A DNA stretch of 39,863 nt from a virus: the IMG/VR virus record IMGVR_UViG_3300030012_005034, positions 1 to 39,863 of that record. One strand, written 5' to 3'. Below are positions 16,322 to 23,951 of the stretch, piece by piece (within the stretch, counting starts at the first letter, position 1; each line of letters opens with the position of its first letter). The notes below the pieces were generated by a model. It searched no databases. It was given only the letters and a program-made list of their open reading frames with translations, and had not been told where the DNA came from. The translations under genes and the position numbers were made by a program.

Positions 16322-17008
16322 ATGAAATTAATTTCAAAAGTTTACATAATCCACTATACTAAACTGTCTGAGAGAAAGGCTCATATGCTTGAGCAGATCA
16401 AACAGTGGCTACCTAATGTTGAGCATAAGTTTGTAGAAGATTTTGATCAGGAGGATTTAACAGATAAAATAATTCACGAAAATTTTGATGTGGAAAGGTT
16501 TAGAGATAGATTTGATAGAGACATGCTTAGATCTGAGATGTCACTTTGCATGAAATATAAAAAAACTATAAATGAAATAGCTGATTTAGAAAATGGCGAA
16601 GAATTTTTCATTTTAGAGGATGATGTAATATTTAAGGAAGATCCTTTAAATTACATTCAGGCAATGCATAAACTTTGTAATAATCATAATATTAACTATG
16701 ATTGCGTATTCTTAGGAGAGGCATGGATTAGAAGGGGTGATAATAGAGATATTTTTGGCAAAAAAGCCCACCCCGCAACAAATGGTTTGTGCACTGTATT
16801 ATATAAAAAAAAGTCTTTACAAAGACTTAATAATTTACTGCAAAAAAACAGAATAAGTCAGCCTATGGATTGGGAGCTAAATGATAAATTCAAGGACTTA
16901 GACTTTCAGGTTTATTGGGGTAAAGCCATAACAAAACATGGCAGTGTTTTAGCTCTAGAAAACGATTCATACAAAAAATTAAAATCTTCTCTTAGAGAAA
17001 AATATTAA
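16322..17008 (+). CDS. GT25-family (LPS-type) glycosyltransferase
   Basis: A 228-residue protein with an N-terminal VYIIHYTKLSERKAHM strand, then SEMSLCMKYKKTINEI and FFILEDDVIF (about residues 94-105). This is the order seen in GT25 transferases of the LgtB/LpsA type: an S-x-x-S/C-x-x-x-H/K helix followed by the L-E-D-D metal and donor site. Bacterial members add galactose or related sugars to lipooligosaccharide. The C-terminus lacks a membrane segment. It begins after the 46-base gap that holds no clear promoter, and its stop overlaps the next start (TAATG). Confidence 0.75.
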   Translation: MKLISKVYIIHYTKLSERKAHMLEQIKQWLPNVEHKFVEDFDQEDLTDKIIHENFDVERFRDRFDRDMLRSEMSLCMKYKKTINEIADLENGEEFFILEDDVIFKEDPLNYIQAMHKLCNNHNINYDCVFLGEAWIRRGDNRDIFGKKAHPATNGLCTVLYKKKSLQRLNNLLQKNRISQPMDWELNDKFKDLDFQVYWGKAITKHGSVLALENDSYKKLKSSLREKY

Positions 17009-17772
17009 TGCCTACAGCTTTAATAAATCAACCAGCAGGATTAGGAGATATACTATTTACTATAAAAATAGGATGTCACTTTCATCAGCAGGGTGTAAGA
17101 GTAATTTGGCCCATTTCTCCTTCTTATAAATGTTTAGAGAATAAAATAAAAACAAATCACATTGAATTTTATTCTTTGGATAATTCTTTTCCTTTTAAAG
17201 AAGAATTCGAAAGTCTTAGTTCTTCTGATATTTCTGAAGTTACATTGTATCAAAAAAAAATATTATATATTCCATTAACTAGAGGTTTTTATTCTAAAGC
17301 CGCCAAATTAATAAATGGATATGAAAAATCTAACATGTTTGGCAAATATGCTATGTGTGGTTTACATCCTTCTAATTGGCAAAATTATTTTTCTTTAAAT
17401 AGAGACAAACAAAAAGAAGATAAACTTTTTTCTGAATTAAAAATTGAAAAACCTTATCATTTAGTTAATGCACGTTTCGGAACACCTCCTCAATGGGAAG
17501 TTTATTTAAACAAGGTCGTCAAAACTCCTAGCGATTTGCAAAGAGTAGAGATAAAATTGAAGGAAAACTATAATGTATTTGACTGGGCGAAAGTAATCGA
17601 AGAGGCTGCTAAAATTGACACCGTGGCTACCTCAATGCCGTTTATTTTTGAAGTTCTTAATCTTAAGTGTAATCCAACCATCCACTCTAGAAATAAAACA
17701 GACGATGAAGCACTAGAAAATTTTAAACTAATGAAAGAAATTTACAAGAAAGATTATAAATATGAAATATGA
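17008..17772 (+). CDS. Possible GT-B glycosyltransferase-like protein
   Basis: A 254-residue protein. The N-terminus, MPTALINQPAGLGDILFTIK, has the N-x-x-x-G-L-G-D-x-L motif of GT9/heptosyltransferase-like and some fucosyltransferase-like GT-B proteins. The middle (PYHLVNARFGTP) and C-terminus (DWAKVIEEAAKIDTVATSMP, then FIFEVLNLKC) fit the order of a donor domain, where a short Ser/Thr-rich turn would contact the nucleotide. The match is structural in feel and weak in residues, so it may be a relative that has lost activity. It is coupled to its neighbours on both sides and belongs to the sugar block. Confidence 0.45.
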   Translation: MPTALINQPAGLGDILFTIKIGCHFHQQGVRVIWPISPSYKCLENKIKTNHIEFYSLDNSFPFKEEFESLSSSDISEVTLYQKKILYIPLTRGFYSKAAKLINGYEKSNMFGKYAMCGLHPSNWQNYFSLNRDKQKEDKLFSELKIEKPYHLVNARFGTPPQWEVYLNKVVKTPSDLQRVEIKLKENYNVFDWAKVIEEAAKIDTVATSMPFIFEVLNLKCNPTIHSRNKTDDEALENFKLMKEIYKKDYKYEI

Positions 17773-18316
17773 TGACAGCAAATATTATGAAAGCTTGTGT
17801 GAGGTTAACCAAAAAGCCTACCTTTTGTTTAAAGAACACAAGAGAGACGCTTCGGTTTTTATTGAATGCGGGTGTCATGAAGGAAACACTTGCGAAAAAG
17901 CAATTTATTTAGGATATAAGGAGATTTATTCTTGCGACATTTTTTCTGATAGAGTTTTAACAACCCAGAAAAAATTAAAAAAATATAACATTCCTCACAC
18001 TATCAAAACTCTTGATTCAGTGAGTTTTTTAAAGGAAACACTGCCCAACATAAATAAAAAATCCACTTTATGGCTTGATGCTCATGGAGAAGGAGGAGGA
18101 GTTCCTCTTTTAGAAGAGTTAAAAGTTATAAAAGATTATAGCGAAATAACGTCCCATTCGATTTTAATAGATGACTTGCAAGTATATTTTAAAAACGACA
18201 TAGATATAATTAAAGATAAAATTAGAGAAATTAATCCTAAATATAAATTTAGTTTTGGTTATATTCACCATAAGCCCGACACTCACCCTGATATTCTAGT
18301 AGCTCACGCATCATGA
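17762..18316 (+). CDS. SAM-dependent methyltransferase-like protein
   Basis: A 184-residue protein with a Rossmann-like opening, VFIECGCHEGNTCEKAIYLG, equivalent to methyltransferase motif I (E/D-x-G-x-x-x-G), then CDIFSDRV as the acidic loop. Later residues TLWLDAHGEGGGVPLLEELK and SILIDDLQVY carry D-A-H-G and I-D-D elements seen in FkbM- and cephalosporin-hydroxylase-like families. It may methylate a sugar or glycan, but no substrate evidence exists. It overlaps the preceding gene by 11 bases and the following one by an ATGA. Confidence 0.5.
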   Translation: MKYDDSKYYESLCEVNQKAYLLFKEHKRDASVFIECGCHEGNTCEKAIYLGYKEIYSCDIFSDRVLTTQKKLKKYNIPHTIKTLDSVSFLKETLPNINKKSTLWLDAHGEGGGVPLLEELKVIKDYSEITSHSILIDDLQVYFKNDIDIIKDKIREINPKYKFSFGYIHHKPDTHPDILVAHAS

Positions 18317-19356
18317 AGGCTGTCATCTTAGAAAACTTAAACTCAAGCTTAGAGATCTGGGACTTAGAACCAGATGCTTTGCAATTTGGTCAGGTCTTAG
18401 TAAAAATGATATCAAGTGGATTGTGTGGAGCACAATTGCAAGAAATAGCAGGACTAAAAGGCAATTCTAAATTTTTACCCCACCTCTTAGGTCATGAAGG
18501 TTGTGGAATAGTTCAAGAAACAGGGCAGGGGGTTCACAAGATAAAGAAGGGGGACAAAGTTATAATTCACTGGAGAAAAGGAGATGGAGCAGAATCTGAT
18601 TTTCCAAAATACATTCACAAATCCTCCAAAATTTCTGGAGGAAAAGCAACAACCTTATCTGAATTTTCTATTGTTTCTGAGAACCGTATAACTGTTGTTC
18701 CTGATGAAACAGATAATGATTTTTGCACCTTATTAGGATGTGGTCTATCTACTGGATTAGGAGTAATTAATCATGACGCTAAGTTAAAAAGAGGGGAAAA
18801 TGTCTTAGTTTTAGGAGGAGGGGGAGTTGGTTTAAGCTGTGTATTGTCAGCACAAATAGCAAAAGCAAACAAAGTCGGGTGTGTGGATATATCCAGAAGC
18901 AAAAAACAATTAGTCCAAAGCTCTCCGTTTAGTGCTGAATTTTTTCATAGTTCGGAATTAGGGAATGTATCTAAATCCTTTAGCAAGCTAGACTGCATAG
19001 TGGACACTACTGGTTCTATGGTTTTGGTTTCACAACTTTTACCTCTTCTATCAGATCGTGGTCGTTGCATATTAATTTCACAACCTAAAGTGAATGATAA
19101 ATTAACCATTAAAGAACCTTTAAAACTTTTCCCCTCCGAAGGACTGACCATTAAGACATCTCAAGGAGGTGGATTTAAACCAGACTTGGATATTCCCCGC
19201 TATATTGAATTATTTAAATCTAATTCATCTCTATTAAAGAAAGGTGTTGACAAATTGGTAACTCACCGCTACAATCTTTTGCAAATCAACGATGCTATAA
19301 GCGAATTGTGTTCTGGCAGAACTACAGGAAGGATACTATTAAGCTGTGAAATCTAG
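18313..19356 (+). CDS. Zinc-type medium-chain dehydrogenase (MDR)
   Basis: A 347-residue alcohol-dehydrogenase-fold enzyme. The catalytic zinc site is visible: C38 in GLCGAQLQEI, H61-E62 in GHEGCG, and a Cys in TLLGCGLSTG near residue 143. The NAD(P) domain has VLVLGGGGVGLSCVL. The four-cysteine structural zinc lobe of classic ADHs is missing; that segment reads HWRKGDGAESDFPKY. It would oxidise or reduce a sugar-like alcohol or carbonyl. It is paired with the ThDP enzyme downstream (11-base overlap), and I recall this subfamily from surface-sugar clusters. GC content here is higher than in flanking genes, suggesting later acquisition. Confidence 0.75.
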   Translation: MKAVILENLNSSLEIWDLEPDALQFGQVLVKMISSGLCGAQLQEIAGLKGNSKFLPHLLGHEGCGIVQETGQGVHKIKKGDKVIIHWRKGDGAESDFPKYIHKSSKISGGKATTLSEFSIVSENRITVVPDETDNDFCTLLGCGLSTGLGVINHDAKLKRGENVLVLGGGGVGLSCVLSAQIAKANKVGCVDISRSKKQLVQSSPFSAEFFHSSELGNVSKSFSKLDCIVDTTGSMVLVSQLLPLLSDRGRCILISQPKVNDKLTIKEPLKLFPSEGLTIKTSQGGGFKPDLDIPRYIELFKSNSSLLKKGVDKLVTHRYNLLQINDAISELCSGRTTGRILLSCEI

Positions 19357-20557
19357 AAAAACTTGGACTAAAAAAGAATTAATAGATTTTGAAAACGAGA
19401 TTGGGGATCTTTATATGGATAACCAGCTTCCTTTTCTTTTTCATCTTTCAGGAGGAAATGAAGATCAACTGATTGAAATATTTCAGGACATAAAAGAAGG
19501 AGATTATGTAATCTCTAATCACCGAAGTCATTACCACGCTTTGCTACACGGGATACCACCCGAAACCGTTAAAGACAGGATATTAAATGGAAGAAGCATG
19601 TTCATCTACGACAGAAAAAGAAATTTCTTTTGTTCTGCTATAATTGGAGGAACCCCAGCGATTGCCGCTGGTATTGCTTTAGCTTTAAAGAAAAAAGGTT
19701 CAGATAAAAAAGTCTGGTGTTTTGTGGGTGATGGAACAGAGGACAACGGACACCTATTTGAAGCAGTTCGCTATGTGGATGGCTGGGATCTTCCTTGCAA
19801 ATTTGTTATAGAAAATAACAATAGATCAGTAGAGGCAACCAATGAGGACAGGTGGGGCAAAGCCGCTGACTACAAGTGGGACTCTCCTTCAGTAATTAAA
19901 TATTATTATGATATAACTTATCCTCATGCAAGAAAAGAAGGAATGATCGACCTATCTAAAACGGTTAAAAAAACTGACGAAGAGTATTTCCCCCCTCTCG
20001 AAACTAAGAAACACCCCGTTTGTGAAAATTTAAATTCTCGCGATATTTCTTACAAAGATGCGGTGTTGGAATCTATGACCAATTTAGGATCTGATAAAGA
20101 TTTTATGTGCATAGGATATAATGTTTTATATGGAGATGCTATGGGGACATTAAAACATGTTGCATCTGATAAAAAAATAGAAACACCCGTTGCGGAAAAT
20201 CTAATGATGGGTTTGGCCATAGGTTGTTCTTTTGAGGGATTTAAACCAATTGTTTATTTCGAAAGGCATGATTTTATGATGGTAGCTATGGATGCAATAG
20301 TTAATCATCTCGATAAAATAGAAAGAATTTCTCATGGAGAATACAAAACTCCTATTATTATTAGAGCCATTACAGCAGATGCGGGTCCATTTTATTCAGG
20401 AATAACTCATTCTCAAGATTTTACAAAAACTCTTGAGGAGGTTGTTGATTTCCCAGTTATTACTCCTACTACTGGACCTGAAGTTTTACAGGCATTTAAA
20501 GGTGCTTTTGAAAGTGGGAAGCCTTCAATAATTATTGAGAGAAAAAGCCTATATTAG
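19346..20557 (+). CDS. ThDP-dependent E1/transketolase-like alpha-beta fusion enzyme
   Basis: A 403-residue protein using a GTG start inside the previous gene. The first half is an E1-alpha-like ThDP domain: NHRSHYHALLHGI, then the ThDP/Mg motif GDG (128-130) with 26 residues before NN (157-158). The second half (about 230-403) is a pyrimidine-binding domain of E1-beta/transketolase type, with the activating glutamate E284 in PVAENLMMGLAIG. One chain thus carries both halves of the active site, but without the C-terminal transketolase domain. It could make or cleave a C-C bond next to a ketone, for example two-carbon transfer to a sugar; the substrate is unknown. Neighbours point to sugar synthesis and not central metabolism. 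Confidence 0.75.
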   Translation: MKSRKTWTKKELIDFENEIGDLYMDNQLPFLFHLSGGNEDQLIEIFQDIKEGDYVISNHRSHYHALLHGIPPETVKDRILNGRSMFIYDRKRNFFCSAIIGGTPAIAAGIALALKKKGSDKKVWCFVGDGTEDNGHLFEAVRYVDGWDLPCKFVIENNNRSVEATNEDRWGKAADYKWDSPSVIKYYYDITYPHARKEGMIDLSKTVKKTDEEYFPPLETKKHPVCENLNSRDISYKDAVLESMTNLGSDKDFMCIGYNVLYGDAMGTLKHVASDKKIETPVAENLMMGLAIGCSFEGFKPIVYFERHDFMMVAMDAIVNHLDKIERISHGEYKTPIIIRAITADAGPFYSGITHSQDFTKTLEEVVDFPVITPTTGPEVLQAFKGAFESGKPSIIIERKSLY

Positions 20558-20558
20558 T

Positions 20559-21293
20559 ATGCCTAAAATATTAGTTATAGGAGAAAGTTGTAAAGATGTC
20601 TTTCTTTATTGCAGTTCTGAAAGGCTTTGTCCAGATATCCCAGTCCCTATTTTAAATATACAAAAAAAAATAGAAAATGAAGGCATGGCTCAAAATGTCT
20701 ACAGAAATATAAAAAATATAATTTCTTCTTGTGATATTGTAACTAATTTTAATTGGCGAGATATTAAAAAAACACGATATGTAGATGAAGCATCTAATCA
20801 CATGTTTATTAGAGTAGATGATGACCATTCACAGATTCCTAAGTTAGATCTTTCTTCTGTGGACTTAAAGTCTTATGATTTGATAGCGATTTCTGATTAT
20901 AATAAGGGCTATCTAAGTATTGAAGATATTTCCTATATTTGCGAAAATCATGACAATGTTTTCTTAGATACTAAAAAAAAGCTTGATAAATGGGCAGACA
21001 AAGCTAGATTTATTAAAATAAATAATTATGAGCTACAGAGATCTTTAGGTACTATTAGTGAAATAGCTTTATCTAAAACAATTTGCACTAAAGGTGGCGA
21101 TGGGTGCGACTATAATGGTGTCAACTACCCCGTAAATTCAACAGAAATAAAAGACTCTTCAGGAGCAGGTGATACTTTTTTCGCCGCGCTAGTGTGCGAG
21201 TTTTTAAAAAGCGGCGACATTTATAAGTCTATAAATTATGCTAATCAATCTGCCAGCAAAGTAGTCGGAGAGAGGGGTGTTACTACATTATGA
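20559..21293 (+). CDS. PfkB-family sugar kinase, HldE N-domain-like
   Basis: A 244-residue protein when started at the ATG two bases after the previous stop; an upstream TTG at 20535 is less likely. It resembles the kinase half of HldE/RfaE (heptose-7-phosphate 1-kinase): MPKILVIGESCKDVFLYC, then RLCPDIPVPIL, EGMAQNVYRNI, KTRYVDEASNHMFIRVDDD, DYNKGYLS and the PfkB signature DSSGAGDTFFAAL with catalytic Asp in GAGD. It is shorter than the bacterial domain (about 310-330), with a condensed N-terminal half. In the heptose pathway it would phosphorylate C1. The matching nucleotidyltransferase half is a separate gene at 22835. Confidence 0.75.
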   Translation: MPKILVIGESCKDVFLYCSSERLCPDIPVPILNIQKKIENEGMAQNVYRNIKNIISSCDIVTNFNWRDIKKTRYVDEASNHMFIRVDDDHSQIPKLDLSSVDLKSYDLIAISDYNKGYLSIEDISYICENHDNVFLDTKKKLDKWADKARFIKINNYELQRSLGTISEIALSKTICTKGGDGCDYNGVNYPVNSTEIKDSSGAGDTFFAALVCEFLKSGDIYKSINYANQSASKVVGERGVTTL

Positions 21294-21997
21294 AAACAAT
21301 AAACCTAGAAAATATAGAGATATATGACGGACATTCCCAAAAGAATCAGCATTGTTATATTTCTAATATTTTTAACACAATAGGCACGACCAATAAGTAT
21401 TATGTAGATATAGGGGCTTACGATGGAATAACAAATTCAAACGTAATTGATCTGAAGCATAATTTTGGTTGGGACGGCTTAATGATAGATAACAATGAGT
21501 CTAATAGTTCTTTGGGGTTATATAAACACTCGGTGACAAAAGAGAATATTTGTGATTTATTTTCTCAATATAAAGTCCCTACAAATTTTGATTTTCTTTC
21601 ATTAGATATAGATGGAATGGACTATTGGGTATTAAAATCTATATTAAAAAATTATAAACCGAGAGTTATTTTGGTAGAATCAAATGTTAGATTCGAACCA
21701 TTAGAAAGCAAAGTCTTAAAGTATAAAGAAGATTATTGTTGGGACGGACTCAACTGGTATGGGGCAAGCCCATATGCATTTAAAAAACTGTCAAATAAAT
21801 TTGAGTATACTCCAATTTATGTTTTACATGACGATATTTTTATTATAGAAAACCAATCTCTTCTAGAAGAAGATATAAACAAACCTTGGGAAAAAATTTA
21901 TCCTTGTCCAAATTTTGAACTTTATAAAAATCATATAAAAGCTCATCATCCATATCCAGTTAAAAATATGCGCGAGGAAGAGTGGATGGAAGTATAA
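21290..21997 (+). CDS. FkbM-like methyltransferase-fold protein
   Basis: A 235-residue protein. Residues about 38-60 (YVDIGAYDGITNSNVIDL, then GWDGLMID) match FkbM-type SAM-binding motif I and the post-I acidic loop, and FDFLSLDIDGMDYWVL plus PRVILVES match the later strands. FkbM-like enzymes methylate sugar hydroxyls or related groups; the actual reaction here is not provable. A Trp/Tyr-rich insertion (WDGLNWYGASPYAFKKL) could form the acceptor pocket. The gene sits between the HldE1-like and HldD-like genes, joined by ATGA at its start, so it is likely part of the same sugar pathway or tailoring step. Confidence 0.6.
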   Translation: MKTINLENIEIYDGHSQKNQHCYISNIFNTIGTTNKYYVDIGAYDGITNSNVIDLKHNFGWDGLMIDNNESNSSLGLYKHSVTKENICDLFSQYKVPTNFDFLSLDIDGMDYWVLKSILKNYKPRVILVESNVRFEPLESKVLKYKEDYCWDGLNWYGASPYAFKKLSNKFEYTPIYVLHDDIFIIENQSLLEEDINKPWEKIYPCPNFELYKNHIKAHHPYPVKNMREEEWMEV

Positions 21998-22002
21998 GAG
22001 TG

Positions 22003-22833
22003 GTGAAAAAAATAACTATAACTGGCGCAAATGGTTTCATAGGAAAAAATTTATCTAACTATTTAACTAACAAAGGTTTTAAGGTTAGTAAGTTCGATAT
22101 TTCTTTAGGGCATTTTGGATTGCCTGATATTTATGGGCAAGATGTTGTAATACATCTTGCCGCTAATCCTGTTACAACTGAAAAAAATTTAAAAAAGATT
22201 TTAAGTCAAAATTTTGAGTATTCTAAAAAACTATATAAACTTTGTAAAAATAACGGAGTAGCTTTTCAATATGCTAGTAGCGCTTCTGTTTATGGTTGTT
22301 CTGATAATTTTAATGAATCTGATTTTTGCAAACCACTAAGTCCGTATTCTTTCAGTAAATACATGTTTGACTGCTGGCTTTTAAATCAAAACTACCCCTA
22401 TCAAGGCTTTAGGTATTTTAATGTATACGGGCTTGGAGAAGAAAAAAAGGGAAATCAGGCTAGCCCTATATCAAAATTTATTAAGCAAGCGCGAGATAAT
22501 AAAGAAATTATCCTTTTTGAGAAAAGCGAAAATTATAAAAGAGATTTTGTTTCTGTAGACGATGTATGTGCTATTCATTATAAAATGTTAAGCTCAGAAG
22601 CTACGGGTATTTATAATGTCGGAACTGGAATAGCTGTTTCTTTTAAAGAAGTGGCTCAAATCATAAAAAATAAATTTAGTTGCAAAATTAAAGAAATTGC
22701 TATGCCGAAAGAATTAAAGGGTCAATATCAAAAGTTTACACAAGCAGATAATACAAAACTTTTAAAGGTTGTGGGGGATTATAAGTGGGAATCTATAAAT
22801 GAATATTTAGTTAAAATATCAAATTATTTATAA
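22003..22833 (+). CDS. NAD-dependent sugar epimerase, HldD/RfaD-like
   Basis: A 276-residue extended short-chain dehydrogenase. The start is taken as the GTG at 22003 (22000 is also GTG), because the frame's earlier GTG at 21982 lies inside the previous gene. Motifs seen: GANGFIGKN (Rossmann), ASSASVYG (catalytic Ser region) and Y-x-x-x-K in SPYSFSK. Beyond the general fold, it shares features with ADP-L-glycero-D-manno-heptose 6-epimerase: FRYFNVYGLGEEKKGNQAS, RDFVSVDDV, and LKGQYQKFTQAD near the C-terminus. It is about 30 residues shorter than bacterial HldD. It would epimerise an NDP-heptose; a different but related hexose or heptose cannot be excluded. Confidence 0.75.
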   Translation: MKKITITGANGFIGKNLSNYLTNKGFKVSKFDISLGHFGLPDIYGQDVVIHLAANPVTTEKNLKKILSQNFEYSKKLYKLCKNNGVAFQYASSASVYGCSDNFNESDFCKPLSPYSFSKYMFDCWLLNQNYPYQGFRYFNVYGLGEEKKGNQASPISKFIKQARDNKEIILFEKSENYKRDFVSVDDVCAIHYKMLSSEATGIYNVGTGIAVSFKEVAQIIKNKFSCKIKEIAMPKELKGQYQKFTQADNTKLLKVVGDYKWESINEYLVKISNYL

Positions 22834-22834
22834 A

Positions 22835-23230
22835 ATGAAATTAATTTGGACAAATGGTTGTTTTGACGTTCTACATAGGGGGCACATTGAACTTTTTAAA
22901 TATGCTAAATCTCTAGGAGATGTTCTTTATGTAGGTATCGACTCAGATTCAAAAGTAAAAAAAGAAAAAGGCGATAAAAGACCCTACAATAATCAAGTTG
23001 ATAGGATTGAACTTTTAAAATCAATTAAATATATAGATAAAATATTTCTTTTTGAAAACTCAAAAGAATTAGATAATATTATTAAATCTATAAGACCAAA
23101 TATCATGGTTATAGGCTCTGATTGGAAAAATAAAATTATAGTAGGAGAATCTCATTCTAAAAAAGTAGTTTTTTTTGATAGGATACCCAACTACTCAACA
23201 ACTAATATACTAAAATGTTATCGCCCATAG
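22835..23230 (+). CDS. Nucleotidyltransferase, HldE C-domain/TagD-like
   Basis: A 131-residue cytidylyltransferase-fold enzyme. The active site H-x-G-H is at residues 14-17 (TNGCFDVLHRGHIELF), followed by LYVGIDSDSKVKKEKGDKRP and a C-terminal YSTTNIL, which equals the I-S-T-T-x-I motif of this fold. These residues match the nucleotidyltransferase half of HldE (RfaE domain II), which joins ADP or another nucleotide to heptose-1-phosphate. It starts one base after the epimerase stop. With the kinase at 20559 it makes a split HldE. The nucleotide used (ATP, CTP or GTP) cannot be decided. Confidence 0.8.
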   Translation: MKLIWTNGCFDVLHRGHIELFKYAKSLGDVLYVGIDSDSKVKKEKGDKRPYNNQVDRIELLKSIKYIDKIFLFENSKELDNIIKSIRPNIMVIGSDWKNKIIVGESHSKKVVFFDRIPNYSTTNILKCYRP

Positions 23231-23586
23231 TTTTTAACACTGAAAAATGCTCAGAATGTATCGTACATAAAAGTTGGGGGCACGAGATTATTTTTGAAAA
23301 TAATGAAAAGTATTGCGGTAAACTTCTTGTTTTTAATAAGGATTCGAACTTTTCAATGCACTATCATTTGATAAAAGATGAGGCTTGGTATGTACAAAGT
23401 GGAGAATTTTTATTTACTTGGATAGATCTTGAAAAAGCAGAAAAAAAAGAAAAAAAAATAGTAAAAGGCGATTGTGTAAGAATTCGCACTGGTCAACCGC
23501 ATCAATTAAAAACTTTAACTGGAGGAACTATTTTTGAAGTTTCTACTAAACATTTTGACGAAGATTCTTATAGAATTTGGCGATGA
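23215..23586 (+). CDS. Cupin-domain protein
   Basis: A 123-residue single-domain cupin. The first cupin motif is visible as FSMHYHLIKDEAWYVQSGEF (two His, Glu), and the second as RIRTGQPHQLKTL (His). Similar small cupins in sugar clusters act as mannose-6-phosphate isomerase-like proteins or as keto-sugar isomerases or epimerases, but substrate residues are not diagnostic. It overlaps the nucleotidyltransferase by 16 bases and the HAD phosphatase by ATGA, so it is part of the pathway operon. If the pathway lacks a GmhA-type isomerase, this cupin is one candidate for an isomerase step; that is speculation. Confidence 0.65.
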   Translation: MLSPIVFNTEKCSECIVHKSWGHEIIFENNEKYCGKLLVFNKDSNFSMHYHLIKDEAWYVQSGEFLFTWIDLEKAEKKEKKIVKGDCVRIRTGQPHQLKTLTGGTIFEVSTKHFDEDSYRIWR

Positions 23587-23876
23587 AAATATACGTGGAT
23601 ATAGATGAAACAATTTGTTTTTATACAGGTAAGCGTAGATATCAACTAGCAAAGCCTAACTACGATAATATAAAAAAAATAAATGATCTTTACGATGATG
23701 GCCACAATATAATTTACTGGACTGCTAGAGGATGTCGATCAAAAACCGATCGCACAGAATTAACATTAAAACAGCTTAAAGATTGGGGCTGTAAGTACCA
23801 TGAGGTTATTTGCAATGAAAAACCAGACTATGATTTATTAATTTGTGATAAAACAAAGAGAATCGAGGAGATATAA
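23583..23876 (+). CDS. Small HAD-family phosphatase
   Basis: A 97-residue protein when started at the ATG overlapping the previous stop (ATGA); a TTG six bases earlier is less likely. It has HAD motif I DIDET (D-x-D nucleophile pair), motif II in IIYWTARG (Thr) and a C-terminal KPDYDLLICDK that can provide the motif III Lys and motif IV Asp. No cap domain is present, which suits small polar sugar phosphates. In a heptose pathway it would fill the place of GmhB (removal of the 7-phosphate). It ends the gene run; a 75-base gap follows. Confidence 0.7.
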   Translation: MKIYVDIDETICFYTGKRRYQLAKPNYDNIKKINDLYDDGHNIIYWTARGCRSKTDRTELTLKQLKDWGCKYHEVICNEKPDYDLLICDKTKRIEEI

Positions 23877-23951
23877 ACAATATAGAAATTAAAAGTTAAC
23901 AATACATAATAATTTGATATTTGCACAGATTATATTTTAAATTAAAAAAAA
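23877..23951 (+). other. AT-rich gap before the GDP-mannose genes
   Basis: 75 non-coding bases. It contains TTGATA (23914-23919) and TATATT (23931-23936), but only 11 bases apart, so they do not form a normal promoter. An A-rich run precedes the ATG at 23952 with no Shine-Dalgarno. It may still hold a phage-specific promoter. Confidence 0.3.

Noticed and set aside
20535-20537. TTG start for the HldE1-like kinase
   Set aside because: The ATG at 20559, two bases after the previous stop, leads straight into the first beta strand of the kinase.
23914-23936. TTGATA and TATATT as a promoter
   Set aside because: The spacing of 11 bases is too short for a sigma-70 promoter.
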